Of a stretch of DNA of 64,000 nt, positions 52,654 through 61,976 are shown piece by piece. The position numbers were made by a program, and so were the translations under genes. The stretch is taken from NCBI RefSeq assembly GCF_900102055.1, contig NZ_FNBA01000003.1, positions 248,001 to 312,000 on the forward strand. Direction: 5' to 3'. The notes under the pieces were generated by a model that saw only the letters and a program-made list of their open reading frames with translations, made no database searches and was not told the origin of the DNA. The stretch comes from Ulvibacter litoralis. Lineage in GTDB: Bacteria; Bacteroidota; Bacteroidia; Flavobacteriales; Flavobacteriaceae. Positions within the stretch are counted from its first letter, which is position 1. The number at the start of each line of letters is the position of its first letter.

Positions 52654-53721
52654 TTAGACTTCGTATCTCCAACCAAATGGATCTTCACTAATATTGTACT
52701 GAATATCGGTTAATTCTTTTTTAAACTTAGTTGAATATCCACCAGCAGTTGGAGGTAATTCATAAGTAACGTCTTTGTAATTAAATGTGCTTACTGGACT
52801 AATAACAGCAGCTGTCCCCGCACCAAAAATTTCTTTTAAAGTTCCGTTTTTGGAAGCTTCAACAATTTCTGAAACTAAAATAGGTCTTTCTTCCACAGGA
52901 ATATTGTCTTTCTTAGCCAATGCAATCACACTTTTACGTGTAATACCATCTAAAATTCGATCACTTGTAGGAGCGGTGTAAAGGGTGTCATTTATTCTGA
53001 AAAACACATTCATAGTACCTGCTTCTTCTAAGTACTTATGCTCATTCGCATCGGTCCAAATAACTTGTTGAAATCCTTTTTCTCTCGCAAGATTGGTTGG
53101 GTAAAATTGAGCACCATAATTTCCGGCAGCTTTTGCAGCACCAACACCACCATTGGCAGAACGGCTGTACTCTTCAGCAACCACAACTTTCACATCGCCT
53201 GTGTAATATGCATTCACTGGCGATAATAAGATCATAAATTTATACTGGTCTGAAGGAGATGCCGAAACACCTTCTTGCGTTGCCATTACAAAAGGTCTAA
53301 TGTATAATGAATTTCCATTTCCAGGTTTTACCCAATCTCTATCAAGGTCGATTAATTTGTGTAAGGCTTCAAAAAAGATATCTTTCGGAAACTCAGGAAT
53401 TGCCATACGTTTCGCCGATTTATTGATACGCGCATGATTTTGGTCGGGTCTAAAAAGAAAAACCTTTCCGTTGGCGTCTTTATAAGCCTTCATACCTTCA
53501 AAAACCGCTTGTCCATAATGAAATACTTTGGCAGCAGGTGATATTGTTAATGGACCATAAGGTCGAATGGTTGGGTGTACCCATTCGCCATTTATATAAT
53601 CACACTCAAACATGTGGTCCGAAAAGTCTTTTCCAAACGTAAGATTGTCAAAATCTACTTCGTTTATTCTGGATTTTTCTATCTTTTGAACGCTTATTTT
53701 ATCTGATGTAGTAAAATTCAT
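52654..53721 (-). CDS. ilvE: Branched-chain amino acid aminotransferase
   Basis: This 355-residue cytoplasmic PLP enzyme, fold type IV, of the longer (type II) class transfers an amino group between glutamate and the branched-chain keto acids. Landmarks are VFEGMKAYK, the PLP lysine in GGVGAAKAAGNYGAQFYPT (about residue 195), EAGTMNVFF and GITRKSVIALA. The length is normal. It stands alone. Confidence 0.95.
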   Translation of the reverse strand: MNFTTSDKISVQKIEKSRINEVDFDNLTFGKDFSDHMFECDYINGEWVHPTIRPYGPLTISPAAKVFHYGQAVFEGMKAYKDANGKVFLFRPDQNHARINKSAKRMAIPEFPKDIFFEALHKLIDLDRDWVKPGNGNSLYIRPFVMATQEGVSASPSDQYKFMILLSPVNAYYTGDVKVVVAEEYSRSANGGVGAAKAAGNYGAQFYPTNLAREKGFQQVIWTDANEHKYLEEAGTMNVFFRINDTLYTAPTSDRILDGITRKSVIALAKKDNIPVEERPILVSEIVEASKNGTLKEIFGAGTAAVISPVSTFNYKDVTYELPPTAGGYSTKFKKELTDIQYNISEDPFGWRYEV

Positions 53722-53834
53722 GGAATGAGGTTATTTTAAAAAACAAAAATAGCGAATTTTTTAGCGACAAAAAATTTAAAAAAACCTTAAAATTGCAGTA
53801 TATTATATTTTATTAATTTCTGAAAACCTTCAAA

Positions 53835-54350
53835 ATGAAAAAAATACTTTTAGTGCTCGTAGTAGCAATGATGGCTGTTAGCTGTAATAATACTGTAAAA
53901 AAAGAAGCTTCCGAAGAAAAAATGGAGACCTCTAAAATTGAATATAAATCCTTTGGAGATGTAATTACAGACGAAAATGTAGTTTCTAAAGAGGCTATGC
54001 AAGAAAAATATGCTTCTTTAAAACCTGGAGATACTGTAGCTGTAAAGTTTAAAACGGAAGTAAAATCAGTTTGTCAAAGCAAAGGATGCTGGATGCGAAT
54101 GGATCTTGGGGAAGAGGAAGCCATGGTAAAATTTAAAGACTATGCGTTCTTTATGCCGAAAGATATTGCAGGACAAGAAGTGATCGTAGATGGTGTCGCT
54201 TTTGTTGAAGAAATGAGTGTAGATGAGCAGCGTCATTATGCTGAAGATGCTGGGAAAACACCAGAAGAAGTGGCTGCAATTACAGCACCGAAAAGAACAC
54301 TGTCGTTTATGTCGAACGGGGTTCTTATTCCTGTTGAAGACAAACAATAA
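53835..54350 (+). CDS. DUF4920 lipoprotein
   Basis: This 171-residue lipoprotein has lipobox AMMAVSCNN, with Cys at residue 17. The mature part has a DUF4920 domain (YASLKPGDTVAVKFKTEVKSVCQSKGCWMRMDLGEEEAMVKFKDYAFFMPKDIAGQEVIVDGVAFVEEMSVDEQRHYAEDAG) with a conserved CxxxGCW motif that may bind metal or form a disulfide. Function unknown. The next gene starts only three bases downstream. Confidence 0.88.
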   Translation: MKKILLVLVVAMMAVSCNNTVKKEASEEKMETSKIEYKSFGDVITDENVVSKEAMQEKYASLKPGDTVAVKFKTEVKSVCQSKGCWMRMDLGEEEAMVKFKDYAFFMPKDIAGQEVIVDGVAFVEEMSVDEQRHYAEDAGKTPEEVAAITAPKRTLSFMSNGVLIPVEDKQ

Positions 54351-54353
54351 ATT

Positions 54354-55022
54354 TTGAAACGCGAATTTCTTACTACTGGCGACGGATCGGTAACCATTCA
54401 TTTGCCAGAGTGGGATGAGCAATACCATTCTAAGCACGGCGCAATCGCTGAGGCAATTCACGTGTTTATTAAAACGGGATTACATCATTATATAAGTCTG
54501 TTTCCGCAAAAGCCAATTTCAATTTTAGAGATTGGCTTCGGAACAGGATTGAATGCCTTTTTAACACTCCAGGAAGCCGTATCACAAAACCTTCAGATAA
54601 GTTATACAGGTGTGGAGGCATACCCAATTCAAGCTTCAGAAATACCGCAATTAAATTACGCGGGTTTACTTGCTGCTTCGGAAACTGATTTCTTGACCTT
54701 ACACACTTCTCCTTGGGAAGAAGCTTCAGAAGTAAATTCTAACTTCAAGCTTACAAAACGAAAACAATTTTTTTCAGAAATAAAAGAAAGCGAGACTTAC
54801 GATCTTATTTACTTTGATGCGTTTGGTGCGCGAGTACAACCTGAACTTTGGACGGAAGCGATATTTGAGAAGATGTACAAGGCCTTACTTCCGGATGGTG
54901 TTTTAGTAACTTATGCAGCAAAAGGTAGTGTGCGAAGGGCTATGCAAGCTGTCGGATTTGAGGTAGAACGTTTGCCTGGGCCTCCTGGAAAACGTGAAAT
55001 GTTACGAGCGACTAAAACCTAG
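54354..55022 (+). CDS. mnmD: tRNA (mnm5s2U34) methyltransferase, MnmD
   Basis: This 222-residue cytoplasmic SAM-dependent methyltransferase finishes the wobble uridine modification of tRNA. It matches the methyltransferase half of MnmC without the oxidase half: TTGDGSVTIHLPEWDEQYHSKHGAIAEAIHVFI, the SAM motif ILEIGFGTGLNAFLT, IYFDAFGARVQPELWT and GVLVTYAAKGSVRRAMQAVGFEVERLPGPPGKREMLRA. The start is a TTG at 54354. It follows the DUF4920 gene by three bases. Confidence 0.92.
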   Translation: MKREFLTTGDGSVTIHLPEWDEQYHSKHGAIAEAIHVFIKTGLHHYISLFPQKPISILEIGFGTGLNAFLTLQEAVSQNLQISYTGVEAYPIQASEIPQLNYAGLLAASETDFLTLHTSPWEEASEVNSNFKLTKRKQFFSEIKESETYDLIYFDAFGARVQPELWTEAIFEKMYKALLPDGVLVTYAAKGSVRRAMQAVGFEVERLPGPPGKREMLRATKT

Positions 55023-55096
55023 CAATAGCATTCATAATATTGCGTTAAGAGGCATCGTGATTTCTATTAAAACTCGTAACTTTATATAAAAAGGAA

Positions 55097-55999
55097 ATGA
55101 AAGTTTTAATTACAGGAGCCACAGGTCTTATAGGTAGTGCCTTAGTGAAACTATGTCATAGCGAAGGAGTTGTAGTACACTATTTTACGACAAGAAAAGA
55201 AAAAATTGAAAACCGCGATACTTATAAAGGGTTTTATTGGAATCCTGCAAAGAATGAAATCGATGCTAGAGCGTTTGAGGGTGTTACTGCTATTGTAAAT
55301 TTGGCAGGAGCAACAGTTTCTAAACGATGGACATCGCGTTATAAAAAAGAAATTTTAAGCAGTAGAACTGAGCCTGCAAAATTAATCTACGACACGCTTA
55401 AAAATACCGAGCATACTATTACTCATTTTATTTCAGCTAGTGGGATAAGTATTTATCCTGCATCCGAGACACGACTTTATACTGAAGAAAGCAGTGAAGA
55501 GGATACGTCTTTTTTAGCGACAGTAGTAAAGGCTTGGGAGGCGTCTGCAAATCAATTTAGAGATTTAGGAATGGATGTGGCTGTGGTGCGCACAGGTATG
55601 GTGTTGGCGAAAGATGCAGGAGCATTGCCAAAATTAGTCAAAACGATTAAAATGGGGTTTGGAGCTTGTCTTGGAAATGGACAGCAATGGCAATCTTGGA
55701 TACATATAGATGACATTGCTCGCATTTATTTTTTTATGTTAATTAACGAACTTGAAGGTGTCTATAATGCGGTAGCGCCAAGTCCGGTTACCAATCAGAA
55801 AATGACAAAATTATTGGCCAAAAAATTGGATGCGCCTTTGTGGCTGCCAAATGTTCCGGCTTTTGCATTAAAGTTATTGTTAGGAGAAATGGCTGTGTTA
55901 GCGCTAGAAGGTCAATTGGTAAACTCTAAAAAGATAGAGGCAAGTGGTTTCTTTTTTACATATTCAAGTATTGATGCCGCTTTAAAAGATTTGTTATAA
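55097..55999 (+). CDS. TIGR01777-family NAD(P)-dependent epimerase (YfcH-like)
   Basis: This 300-residue protein of the extended SDR fold has the nucleotide-binding motif ITGATGLIGSALV at the N terminus, NLAGATVSKRW (about 70-80), SASGISIYP and VVRTGMVLAKDAGALPK, all marks of the TIGR01777 group. The substrate is unknown. It is related to SulA/YfcH proteins and some were linked to cell division. It lies 74 bp after mnmD and ends in a bidirectional terminator. Confidence 0.9.
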   Translation: MKVLITGATGLIGSALVKLCHSEGVVVHYFTTRKEKIENRDTYKGFYWNPAKNEIDARAFEGVTAIVNLAGATVSKRWTSRYKKEILSSRTEPAKLIYDTLKNTEHTITHFISASGISIYPASETRLYTEESSEEDTSFLATVVKAWEASANQFRDLGMDVAVVRTGMVLAKDAGALPKLVKTIKMGFGACLGNGQQWQSWIHIDDIARIYFFMLINELEGVYNAVAPSPVTNQKMTKLLAKKLDAPLWLPNVPAFALKLLLGEMAVLALEGQLVNSKKIEASGFFFTYSSIDAALKDLL

Positions 56000-56002
56000 A
56001 AA

Positions 56003-56032
56003 AAGGGGTGAACTTAAAAAAGTTCACCCCTT
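56003..56032. terminator. Bidirectional terminator between the epimerase and YceI genes
   Basis: AAGGGGTGAACTT (56003-56015) and AAGTTCACCCCTT (56020-56032) form a perfect 13-bp stem with A and T flanks. Confidence 0.9.
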
Positions 56033-56054
56033 ACTTTCTTGTTGTTGCAAAATA

Positions 56055-56720
56055 TTACTTGGTCGCGTGTAATTCTACAGTTAACTCAATATCGTCGTTG
56101 ATAAACTTATCTCCTAAGTCACCAAAAATACTTTTAGAGCCATAGTTAACGCCCCATTTCGTTCTGTCAATAGTGAAGGTCTCACTTTTTAACAACATCG
56201 TGTCACCTGGAAACGATACCGTTGCTGGAAATTCGATAGCATTGGTTTTGTCTTTAATGGTAAGATTTCCTTTTACGGTTACTGTACCATTTTCCCCTTC
56301 AATACCTGTAAGTTCGAATGTAGCGTTTGGATATTCTCCAACATTAAAGAAATCTCCTTCTTTACCTTCAACAGTTCCTTTTAAATGCGCTTCAAGATTG
56401 TTTTTCATATCGCCGTCTAAATCTTCAGAAACGATAGAGTTCATGTCGATAACAAAATTACCCGCTTGTACATTTTTGTCAGCAACTGCTAATTCTCCAG
56501 AGCTAATTTTAATAAAACCATTGTGAGATCCTGTTGGTTTTTCACCTTTCCATGAGATTTTTGAAGTAGCAGTGTCTACAGTGTATTTTGTAGCCATGTC
56601 TGTCGCTTCGGCAGCTTCTTCAATAGGAGTTGATGCATCTTCTTTTTTCGCGTCTTTACAAGACACAGCTCCAAGTGTTACAAAAGCAACAAGAGCGATA
56701 TTTAAAATTGATTTTTTCAT
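56055..56720 (-). CDS. YceI-family lipoprotein
   Basis: This 221-residue lipoprotein has lipobox FVTLGAVSCKDA, with Cys at residue 21. The mature part is a lipocalin-like YceI barrel (YTVDTATSKISWKGEKPTGSHNGFIKISSGELAV, FVIDMNSIVSEDL, ATFELTGI, FTIDRTKWGVNYGSKSIFGDLGDKFINDDIELTVELHA). YceI proteins bind polyisoprenoid lipids. Function here not known in detail. Confidence 0.93.
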   Translation of the reverse strand: MKKSILNIALVAFVTLGAVSCKDAKKEDASTPIEEAAEATDMATKYTVDTATSKISWKGEKPTGSHNGFIKISSGELAVADKNVQAGNFVIDMNSIVSEDLDGDMKNNLEAHLKGTVEGKEGDFFNVGEYPNATFELTGIEGENGTVTVKGNLTIKDKTNAIEFPATVSFPGDTMLLKSETFTIDRTKWGVNYGSKSIFGDLGDKFINDDIELTVELHATK

Positions 56721-56835
56721 AATTTATTTACGTTTAGGTTTCTGAGTGCAAATGTAATTAGCTTGTTACTAATTTACTCTTAAACATTTATTAAAATAAT
56801 ACAGTGACATTTTGACATTTTATAAGAAATGGCAG

Positions 56836-56843
56836 TACTTTTG
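56836..56843 (+). promoter_or_regulatory. -7 box before grpE
   Basis: TACTTTTG lies 33 bp before the grpE ATG, the first gene of a chaperone operon. Confidence 0.6.
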
Positions 56844-56876
56844 CAACCTTCAGAAAAAACAAAATAGTACACATTA

Positions 56877-57419
56877 ATGAGCAAAAAAGATAAAAACCCA
56901 GAGGTGGTTGTTGACGAAGAAGTGCAAGGAAACGCACAGAATAATTCCGAAGCGCAAACTGAGAACGTAGATGTTGTTGCGCAGTTACAATCTGAATTAG
57001 GAACCGAAAAGGATCGTTATTTACGCCTTTTTGCAGAGTTTGAAAACTATAAAAAACGCACAAGTAAAGAGCGTATTGAGTTGTTTAAAACGGCAAGTCA
57101 GGACGTAATGGTTTCTGTGCTACCTGTGTTAGACGATTTTGATAGAGCGTTAAAAGAGCTTGAGAAAAACAGCGATGAAGGCTTATTTGTTGGTGTAGAA
57201 CTAATTAATAACAAGCTTAAAGAAGTGCTTAGAGTAAAAGGCTTAACGGCTGTAGATACGAAGCAAGGAGATGTTTTTGATGCTGAAATTCACGAAGCAG
57301 TAACACAAGTCCCTGCTCCGTCAGACGATTTAAAAGGAAAGATTATCGATGTGTTAGAAAGAGGATACACATTAGGAGATAAAGTAATACGTTACCCAAA
57401 AGTTGTTATAGGTCAATAA
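56877..57419 (+). CDS. grpE: Nucleotide exchange factor GrpE
   Basis: This 180-residue cytoplasmic co-chaperone releases ADP from DnaK. It has an acidic N-terminal extension, a long helix (LQSELGTEKDRYLRLFAEFENYKKRTSKERIELFKTASQDVMVSVLPVLDDFDRAL) and the C-terminal beta-domain (FDAEIHEAVTQVPAPSDDLKGKIIDVLERGYTLGDKVIRYPKVVIG). It leads dnaJ with only one base between them. Confidence 0.97.
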   Translation: MSKKDKNPEVVVDEEVQGNAQNNSEAQTENVDVVAQLQSELGTEKDRYLRLFAEFENYKKRTSKERIELFKTASQDVMVSVLPVLDDFDRALKELEKNSDEGLFVGVELINNKLKEVLRVKGLTAVDTKQGDVFDAEIHEAVTQVPAPSDDLKGKIIDVLERGYTLGDKVIRYPKVVIGQ

Positions 57420-57420
57420 T

Positions 57421-58539
57421 ATGAAGCAAGATTATTACGAAATATTAGGGCTTTCGAAAGGAGCAACAGCTACAGAGATTAAAAAAGCCTACAGAAAAAA
57501 GGCGATTGAATATCACCCTGACAAAAACCCAGGAGACGAAAAAGCGGAAGATCGCTTTAAGCAAGCTGCAGAAGCTTACGAGGTATTAAGTGACGAGAAC
57601 AAGAAAGCAAGATACGATCAATACGGTCATCAAGCCTTTGAAGGCGGTGGCGGTTTCGGTGGCGGCGGCATGAATATGGACGACATTTTTAGTCAGTTCG
57701 GAGATATTTTTGGCGGCGGTGGCGGCGGTTTTGGCGGCTTTAGTGGTTTTGGTGGCGGCGGAGGTCGTAGAATGGTAAAAGGAAGTAATCTTCGTATTCG
57801 AGTTAAGTTAACACTCGAGGAGATTGCAAATGGCGTAGAGAAAAAGATCAAAGTTAAGCGTAAAAAAGTTGCACAAGGAACTACGTACTCTTCCTGCGGA
57901 ACATGTAACGGAAGCGGACAAGTAACGCGTATTCAAAATACAATTCTTGGACGTATGCAAACTTCGGCGACGTGTAGTACATGTGGCGGAAGCGGACAGA
58001 TTGTAGATAAAAAACCTGCCAACGCAGATGCGCATGGTATGTTGTCGACTGAGGAAACGGTATCTATTAAGATTCCTGCAGGTGTAGTAGATGGAATGCA
58101 ATTGAAAGTTACAGGAAAAGGAAACGATGCACCAGGAGACGGTATTCCAGGAGATTTATTAGTCGCTATTGAAGAGTTGCCACATGGAGCATTACAACGT
58201 GAGGGCGATAATTTACATTACGATTTGTACATTAGTTTTTCTGAAGCTGCCTTAGGCGCATCTAGAGAAATCGATACGGTTACTGGAAAAGTTAGAATAA
58301 AGATAGAGGCTGGAACCCAAAGTGGAAAGATTTTACGTCTTAGAAGTAAAGGAATTCCGAGTATAAATGGATACGGAACGGGAGATTTGTTGGTACATAT
58401 TAACGTATGGACACCAAAGACCTTGTCGAAAGAGCAAAAAGAATTTTTTGAAAAAATGGGCGCGGATGAGCATTTTCAGCCGAAACCAGAGAAAGAAGAT
58501 AAGTCATTTTTTGAAAAAGTGAAAGATATGTTTTCTTAA
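57421..58539 (+). CDS. dnaJ: Chaperone DnaJ with a reduced zinc domain
   Basis: This 372-residue co-chaperone of DnaK has a J domain (DYYEILGLSKGATATEIKKAYRKKAIEYHPDKNPGD, with the HPD motif at about 33-35), a Gly/Phe linker (about 75-120), a zinc region, two beta substrate-binding domains and a C-terminal dimer region. The zinc region has only two CxxCxGxG repeats (CGTCNGSG, CSTCGGSG) instead of the four of E. coli DnaJ, so one of the two zinc centres is lost. It is in one operon with grpE. Confidence 0.96.
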   Translation: MKQDYYEILGLSKGATATEIKKAYRKKAIEYHPDKNPGDEKAEDRFKQAAEAYEVLSDENKKARYDQYGHQAFEGGGGFGGGGMNMDDIFSQFGDIFGGGGGGFGGFSGFGGGGGRRMVKGSNLRIRVKLTLEEIANGVEKKIKVKRKKVAQGTTYSSCGTCNGSGQVTRIQNTILGRMQTSATCSTCGGSGQIVDKKPANADAHGMLSTEETVSIKIPAGVVDGMQLKVTGKGNDAPGDGIPGDLLVAIEELPHGALQREGDNLHYDLYISFSEAALGASREIDTVTGKVRIKIEAGTQSGKILRLRSKGIPSINGYGTGDLLVHINVWTPKTLSKEQKEFFEKMGADEHFQPKPEKEDKSFFEKVKDMFS

Positions 58540-58565
58540 ATAAACGTTAATAAAATTATTTTACT

Positions 58566-58655
58566 TATATTTGAGTATCACTACTTTTTAGTGGTGATAA
58601 TTTTTCTTTTTCATAGCAATTTTTTTCCCACCCTTCAATTAGTTTTGAGGGTGGG
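58566..58655 (+). terminator. Tandem hairpins after dnaJ
   Basis: TATCACTAC (58576-58584) pairs with GTGGTGATA (58591-58599), with a T run, and CCCACCCT (58628-58635) pairs with GAGGGTGGG (58647-58655), with a T-rich tail. A -7-like TATATTTG (58566-58573) stands just before the first hairpin. The 58540-58818 gap holds no gene that I can see otherwise. Confidence 0.6.
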
Positions 58656-58818
58656 TTTTATGTTTTATGACCTTTTTCTTCTGAAACTTTAGTGTTAAAA
58701 TTAAATACTTCTTACTGTAACAAAAGGGGTTTAAGCGCTACAAATAGTTTTAAAATACTCTTAATTTAGAGAGTCCTTCTTTAACAAATCAATATATTTA
58801 CAATTCTTATTATTTACT

Positions 58819-59745
58819 ATGGAAAAACTTTTAGTGGCGAACAATGTTTCCAAATCGTTTGGTGACTATAAAGCGTTAAACGATGTATCAATTGAGGTGC
58901 CCAAAGGAAGTATATTTGGATTGTTAGGGCCTAACGGTGCAGGAAAAACAACATTCATCCGAATTATCAATCAAATCACAATGCCCGATTCTGGGAGTGT
59001 TTTTTTAGACGGACAACCATTGCAACCTAACGATGTGCAGCATATTGGCTATTTGCCGGAAGAAAGAGGCTTGTATAAATCGATGAAAGTAGGAGAGCAA
59101 GCTTTGTACTTGGCACAGTTAAAAGGATTGTCTAAGCAACAAGCAAAAGAACGCCTAAAGTATTGGTTTGACCGGCTAGAGATTGGCGGTTGGTGGGATA
59201 AAAAAATCCAAGAGCTTTCGAAAGGAATGGCGCAAAAAATTCAGTTTGTCGTGACGGTGTTACACCAGCCTAAATTGTTAATTTTTGATGAGCCTTTTAG
59301 TGGTTTCGATCCAATAAACGCAAACTTAATCAAAGACGAAATTTTAAAACTTCGTGACGATGGGGCTACGGTAATTTTCTCGACCCATAGAATGGAATCT
59401 GTTGAAGAAATGTGCGACCATATTGCGCTTATTCATAAATCGAATAAAATTTTAGACGGAAAGCTTATCGATATTAAAAGAGCGTACAAGTCGAATACCT
59501 TTGAGGTAGGTTTAATTGCTTCAGAAGCAACCATGGTAGATGCCGCAATTAAAGAGCGTTTCGACGTGTCTCCAGCGACATTTAAAACCATTAATGACGA
59601 ATTGAAATATCGTATTAAATTGCCAGAAAACACATCGGCTAACGACCTGGTGAGCTATTTAACGTCAAAAGGACAGCTAAATCATTTTGTAGAAGTGATT
59701 CCTTCAGCAAACGATATATTTATTGAAACTATTCAAAATAACTAA
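58819..59745 (+). CDS. ABC transporter ATP-binding protein (NatA-like)
   Basis: This 308-residue ATPase has Walker A GLLGPNGAGKTTFIR (about residues 35-49), the Q-loop region GYLPEERGLY, signature ELSKGMAQKIQF, Walker B LLIFDEPFSGFDP, and the H-loop in ATVIFSTHRMESVEEMCDH. The C-terminal DUF4162-like extension (about 225-308) is found in multi-drug and Na+ exporters of the NatA type. It lies 9 bp before the permease gene. Confidence 0.92.
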   Translation: MEKLLVANNVSKSFGDYKALNDVSIEVPKGSIFGLLGPNGAGKTTFIRIINQITMPDSGSVFLDGQPLQPNDVQHIGYLPEERGLYKSMKVGEQALYLAQLKGLSKQQAKERLKYWFDRLEIGGWWDKKIQELSKGMAQKIQFVVTVLHQPKLLIFDEPFSGFDPINANLIKDEILKLRDDGATVIFSTHRMESVEEMCDHIALIHKSNKILDGKLIDIKRAYKSNTFEVGLIASEATMVDAAIKERFDVSPATFKTINDELKYRIKLPENTSANDLVSYLTSKGQLNHFVEVIPSANDIFIETIQNN

Positions 59746-59754
59746 GGAAAACGT

Positions 59755-61065
59755 ATGAATCATCTTTCCCTCATTATCAAAAGAGAGTACATCAACAAGG
59801 TGCGTAATAAATCATTTATTATCATGACCTTCTTGAGTCCCGTTTTAATGGTTGGTATCTTTTCATTGGTAGCCTATCTTTCGCAGTTAAACAATGATAG
59901 TATTCGTACCATTTCAGTATTAGACGAAAGTGGTCTGTTTGTAGATCAGTTTCAGAACAAAGAGCATGTAAAATATAACATTCTTACCAACGTAGAACTT
60001 TCCGAAGCAAAAAAAATAAGTGAAGAAGCAGAATACTATGGATTGCTTTATATTCCGAAGGTTGAAAGCTTAGATGAACTTTCAAAATCGGTGACTTTTT
60101 ATTCTGAAGACTCCGCGTCACTTCAAGTAATGGAAAGTGTTGAAGATGCTATTGAAGGAAAAGCAAATGCCTTAAAACTGAAGGATGCCGGAATTGATGC
60201 AGAACGAATTAAGGAATTAAGAATCCGAATAAACGCAAAACAAGAAACATTTCAAGGAAAAGAGACCTCTAAAATTGGCTCTATTCTAAAGCTTGGTTTT
60301 GGAGGTGCTGCGGGTTATTTGTTGTTTATGTTTATCATTATTTACGGTAATATGATCATGCGTAGCGTAATTGAAGAGAAAACAAGTCGTATTATTGAAG
60401 TGATAATATCTTCGGTTAAGCCTATAAAACTGTTGTTGGGTAAAATTATTGGAACCTCATTGGCTGGTATTACGCAGTTTTTAGCTTGGGTAATTTTATT
60501 AGGGATATTTAGTTTTGTGTTAACCTCCATCTTTAATGTAGATCCGACGACTGTGCAATCGCCGCAGCAGGAAATGTTGAATCAAAGTGTTGAGGGTGGA
60601 ACTCAAGAAATTGTACGGAATTTAATTATAGAAATTAACAACTTACCGATTGCAAACTTGGTGATTATGTTCCTATTTTTCTTTATTGGAGGGTATTTAT
60701 TGTACGCTTCGTTGTATGCTTCTATTGGAGCTGCAGTAGATAGTGAAACAGATACACAGCAATTTATGTTGCCAATTTTAATGCCGTTAATCTTGTCTAT
60801 TTATGTAGGTTTTTTTACAGTTATCGAGAATCCGCACGGAACCGTATCGCAAGTATTTTCGTATATACCTTTTACATCGCCAGTAGTAATGCTAATGCGA
60901 ATCCCATTTGGTGTCCCAATATGGCAACAAATTCTTTCGTTAGTAATATTATTTGCTACATTTATAGGAACCGTTTGGTTTGCAGCAAAAATATACCGAG
61001 TGGGTATATTAATGTATGGCAAAAAAGCTAGTTATAAAGAGATCTTTAAATGGCTTAAATACTAA
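59755..61065 (+). CDS. ABC-2 type transporter permease (NatB-like)
   Basis: This 436-residue permease has a first membrane segment near 23-43, a large extracytoplasmic domain (about 45-170) and five further segments. ERVIEEKTSRIIEVIISSVKPIKLLLGKIIG-type sequence after segment 2 is the ABC-2 hallmark. With the ATPase it likely exports Na+ or a small molecule. It ends seven bases before the MscS gene start. Confidence 0.9.
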   Translation: MNHLSLIIKREYINKVRNKSFIIMTFLSPVLMVGIFSLVAYLSQLNNDSIRTISVLDESGLFVDQFQNKEHVKYNILTNVELSEAKKISEEAEYYGLLYIPKVESLDELSKSVTFYSEDSASLQVMESVEDAIEGKANALKLKDAGIDAERIKELRIRINAKQETFQGKETSKIGSILKLGFGGAAGYLLFMFIIIYGNMIMRSVIEEKTSRIIEVIISSVKPIKLLLGKIIGTSLAGITQFLAWVILLGIFSFVLTSIFNVDPTTVQSPQQEMLNQSVEGGTQEIVRNLIIEINNLPIANLVIMFLFFFIGGYLLYASLYASIGAAVDSETDTQQFMLPILMPLILSIYVGFFTVIENPHGTVSQVFSYIPFTSPVVMLMRIPFGVPIWQQILSLVILFATFIGTVWFAAKIYRVGILMYGKKASYKEIFKWLKY

Positions 61066-61072
61066 GACAGAA

Positions 61073-61969
61073 ATGCAAGAAGATGTTACAGATAAGATTA
61101 CACACGTTGTAAAAGATGATATTTGGGGAGCTATTAAAGACTTTCTCAATTTAGGGTTTCATTATGGAGAAGGTGATAAACGAATAGCAATCACCGTAGG
61201 ATTGCTATTGTTGGTAGTTTTGTCGTTCATTATTGCAGGATTTTTGTTAAAATGGATTCGTGTTCTTTTTACCCGCAACATGGATACGACTGATAAAAAT
61301 AAGTTTGTAAGTGTCTTTAAGTTTATAAAGTACATTACCTATATCGTTGTTGTATTTATCGTACTGAGTTTAGCGGGGATTAATGTAACTCCTTTTTTAG
61401 CGGCGTCGGCGGCCTTATTAGTAGGTTTAGGATTAGCATTACAGGAACTTTTTCAAGATATTATTGGTGGGATTTTTATTATTTTGGACAAGTCACTTTT
61501 AGTGGGTGACATTGTTGAAATAAATGGAAAAGTAGGAAGGGTGATTGAAATAAAACTGCGAACTACTAGAGCGATTACACGTGATGACAAGATTGTCATT
61601 ATTCCGAACCATAAATTTATTACGGAAGTAATATTTAACTATACTCAAAATCATAAAATAACAAGGGAAAACGTTAATGTAGGTGTCGCCTACGGAAGTG
61701 ATACGACATTAGTGAAAGAGTTGTTGCTGCAAAGTGTTGATAATCAAAAGGGGGTGTTGAAAAATCCAAAGCCATTCGTTATTTTTGAAGACTTTGGAGA
61801 TTCGTCTCTAAACTTCGGAATCTATTTTTTTATTAATAATAGTTTTATCGATCCTGGTATTAAAAGTGATATTAGATTTAAGATTGATGCGTTATTTAGA
61901 GAAAACAACATTAGTATTCCTTTCCCGCAGCGCGATGTACATTTATTTCAAGCAACTCATAAACCATAA
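61073..61969 (+). CDS. Mechanosensitive ion channel of the MscS family
   Basis: The start is taken at ATG 61073 (298 residues, MQEDVTDKITHVVKDDI), because the longer frame from 61016 lies inside the permease gene. Three membrane segments lie near 42-60, 85-107 and 112-135, followed by the MscS beta-domain motif VGDIVEINGKVGRVIEIKLRTTRAITRDDKIVIIPNHKF. The channel opens under membrane tension to release solutes. It follows the ABC exporter and may share its transcript. Confidence 0.92.
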   Translation: MQEDVTDKITHVVKDDIWGAIKDFLNLGFHYGEGDKRIAITVGLLLLVVLSFIIAGFLLKWIRVLFTRNMDTTDKNKFVSVFKFIKYITYIVVVFIVLSLAGINVTPFLAASAALLVGLGLALQELFQDIIGGIFIILDKSLLVGDIVEINGKVGRVIEIKLRTTRAITRDDKIVIIPNHKFITEVIFNYTQNHKITRENVNVGVAYGSDTTLVKELLLQSVDNQKGVLKNPKPFVIFEDFGDSSLNFGIYFFINNSFIDPGIKSDIRFKIDALFRENNISIPFPQRDVHLFQATHKP

Positions 61970-61976
61970 GCCTATT

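Noticed and set aside
61016-61072. Longer start for the MscS gene inside the permease gene
   Set aside because: The added 19 residues overlap the permease end; ATG 61073 gives the normal N terminus.
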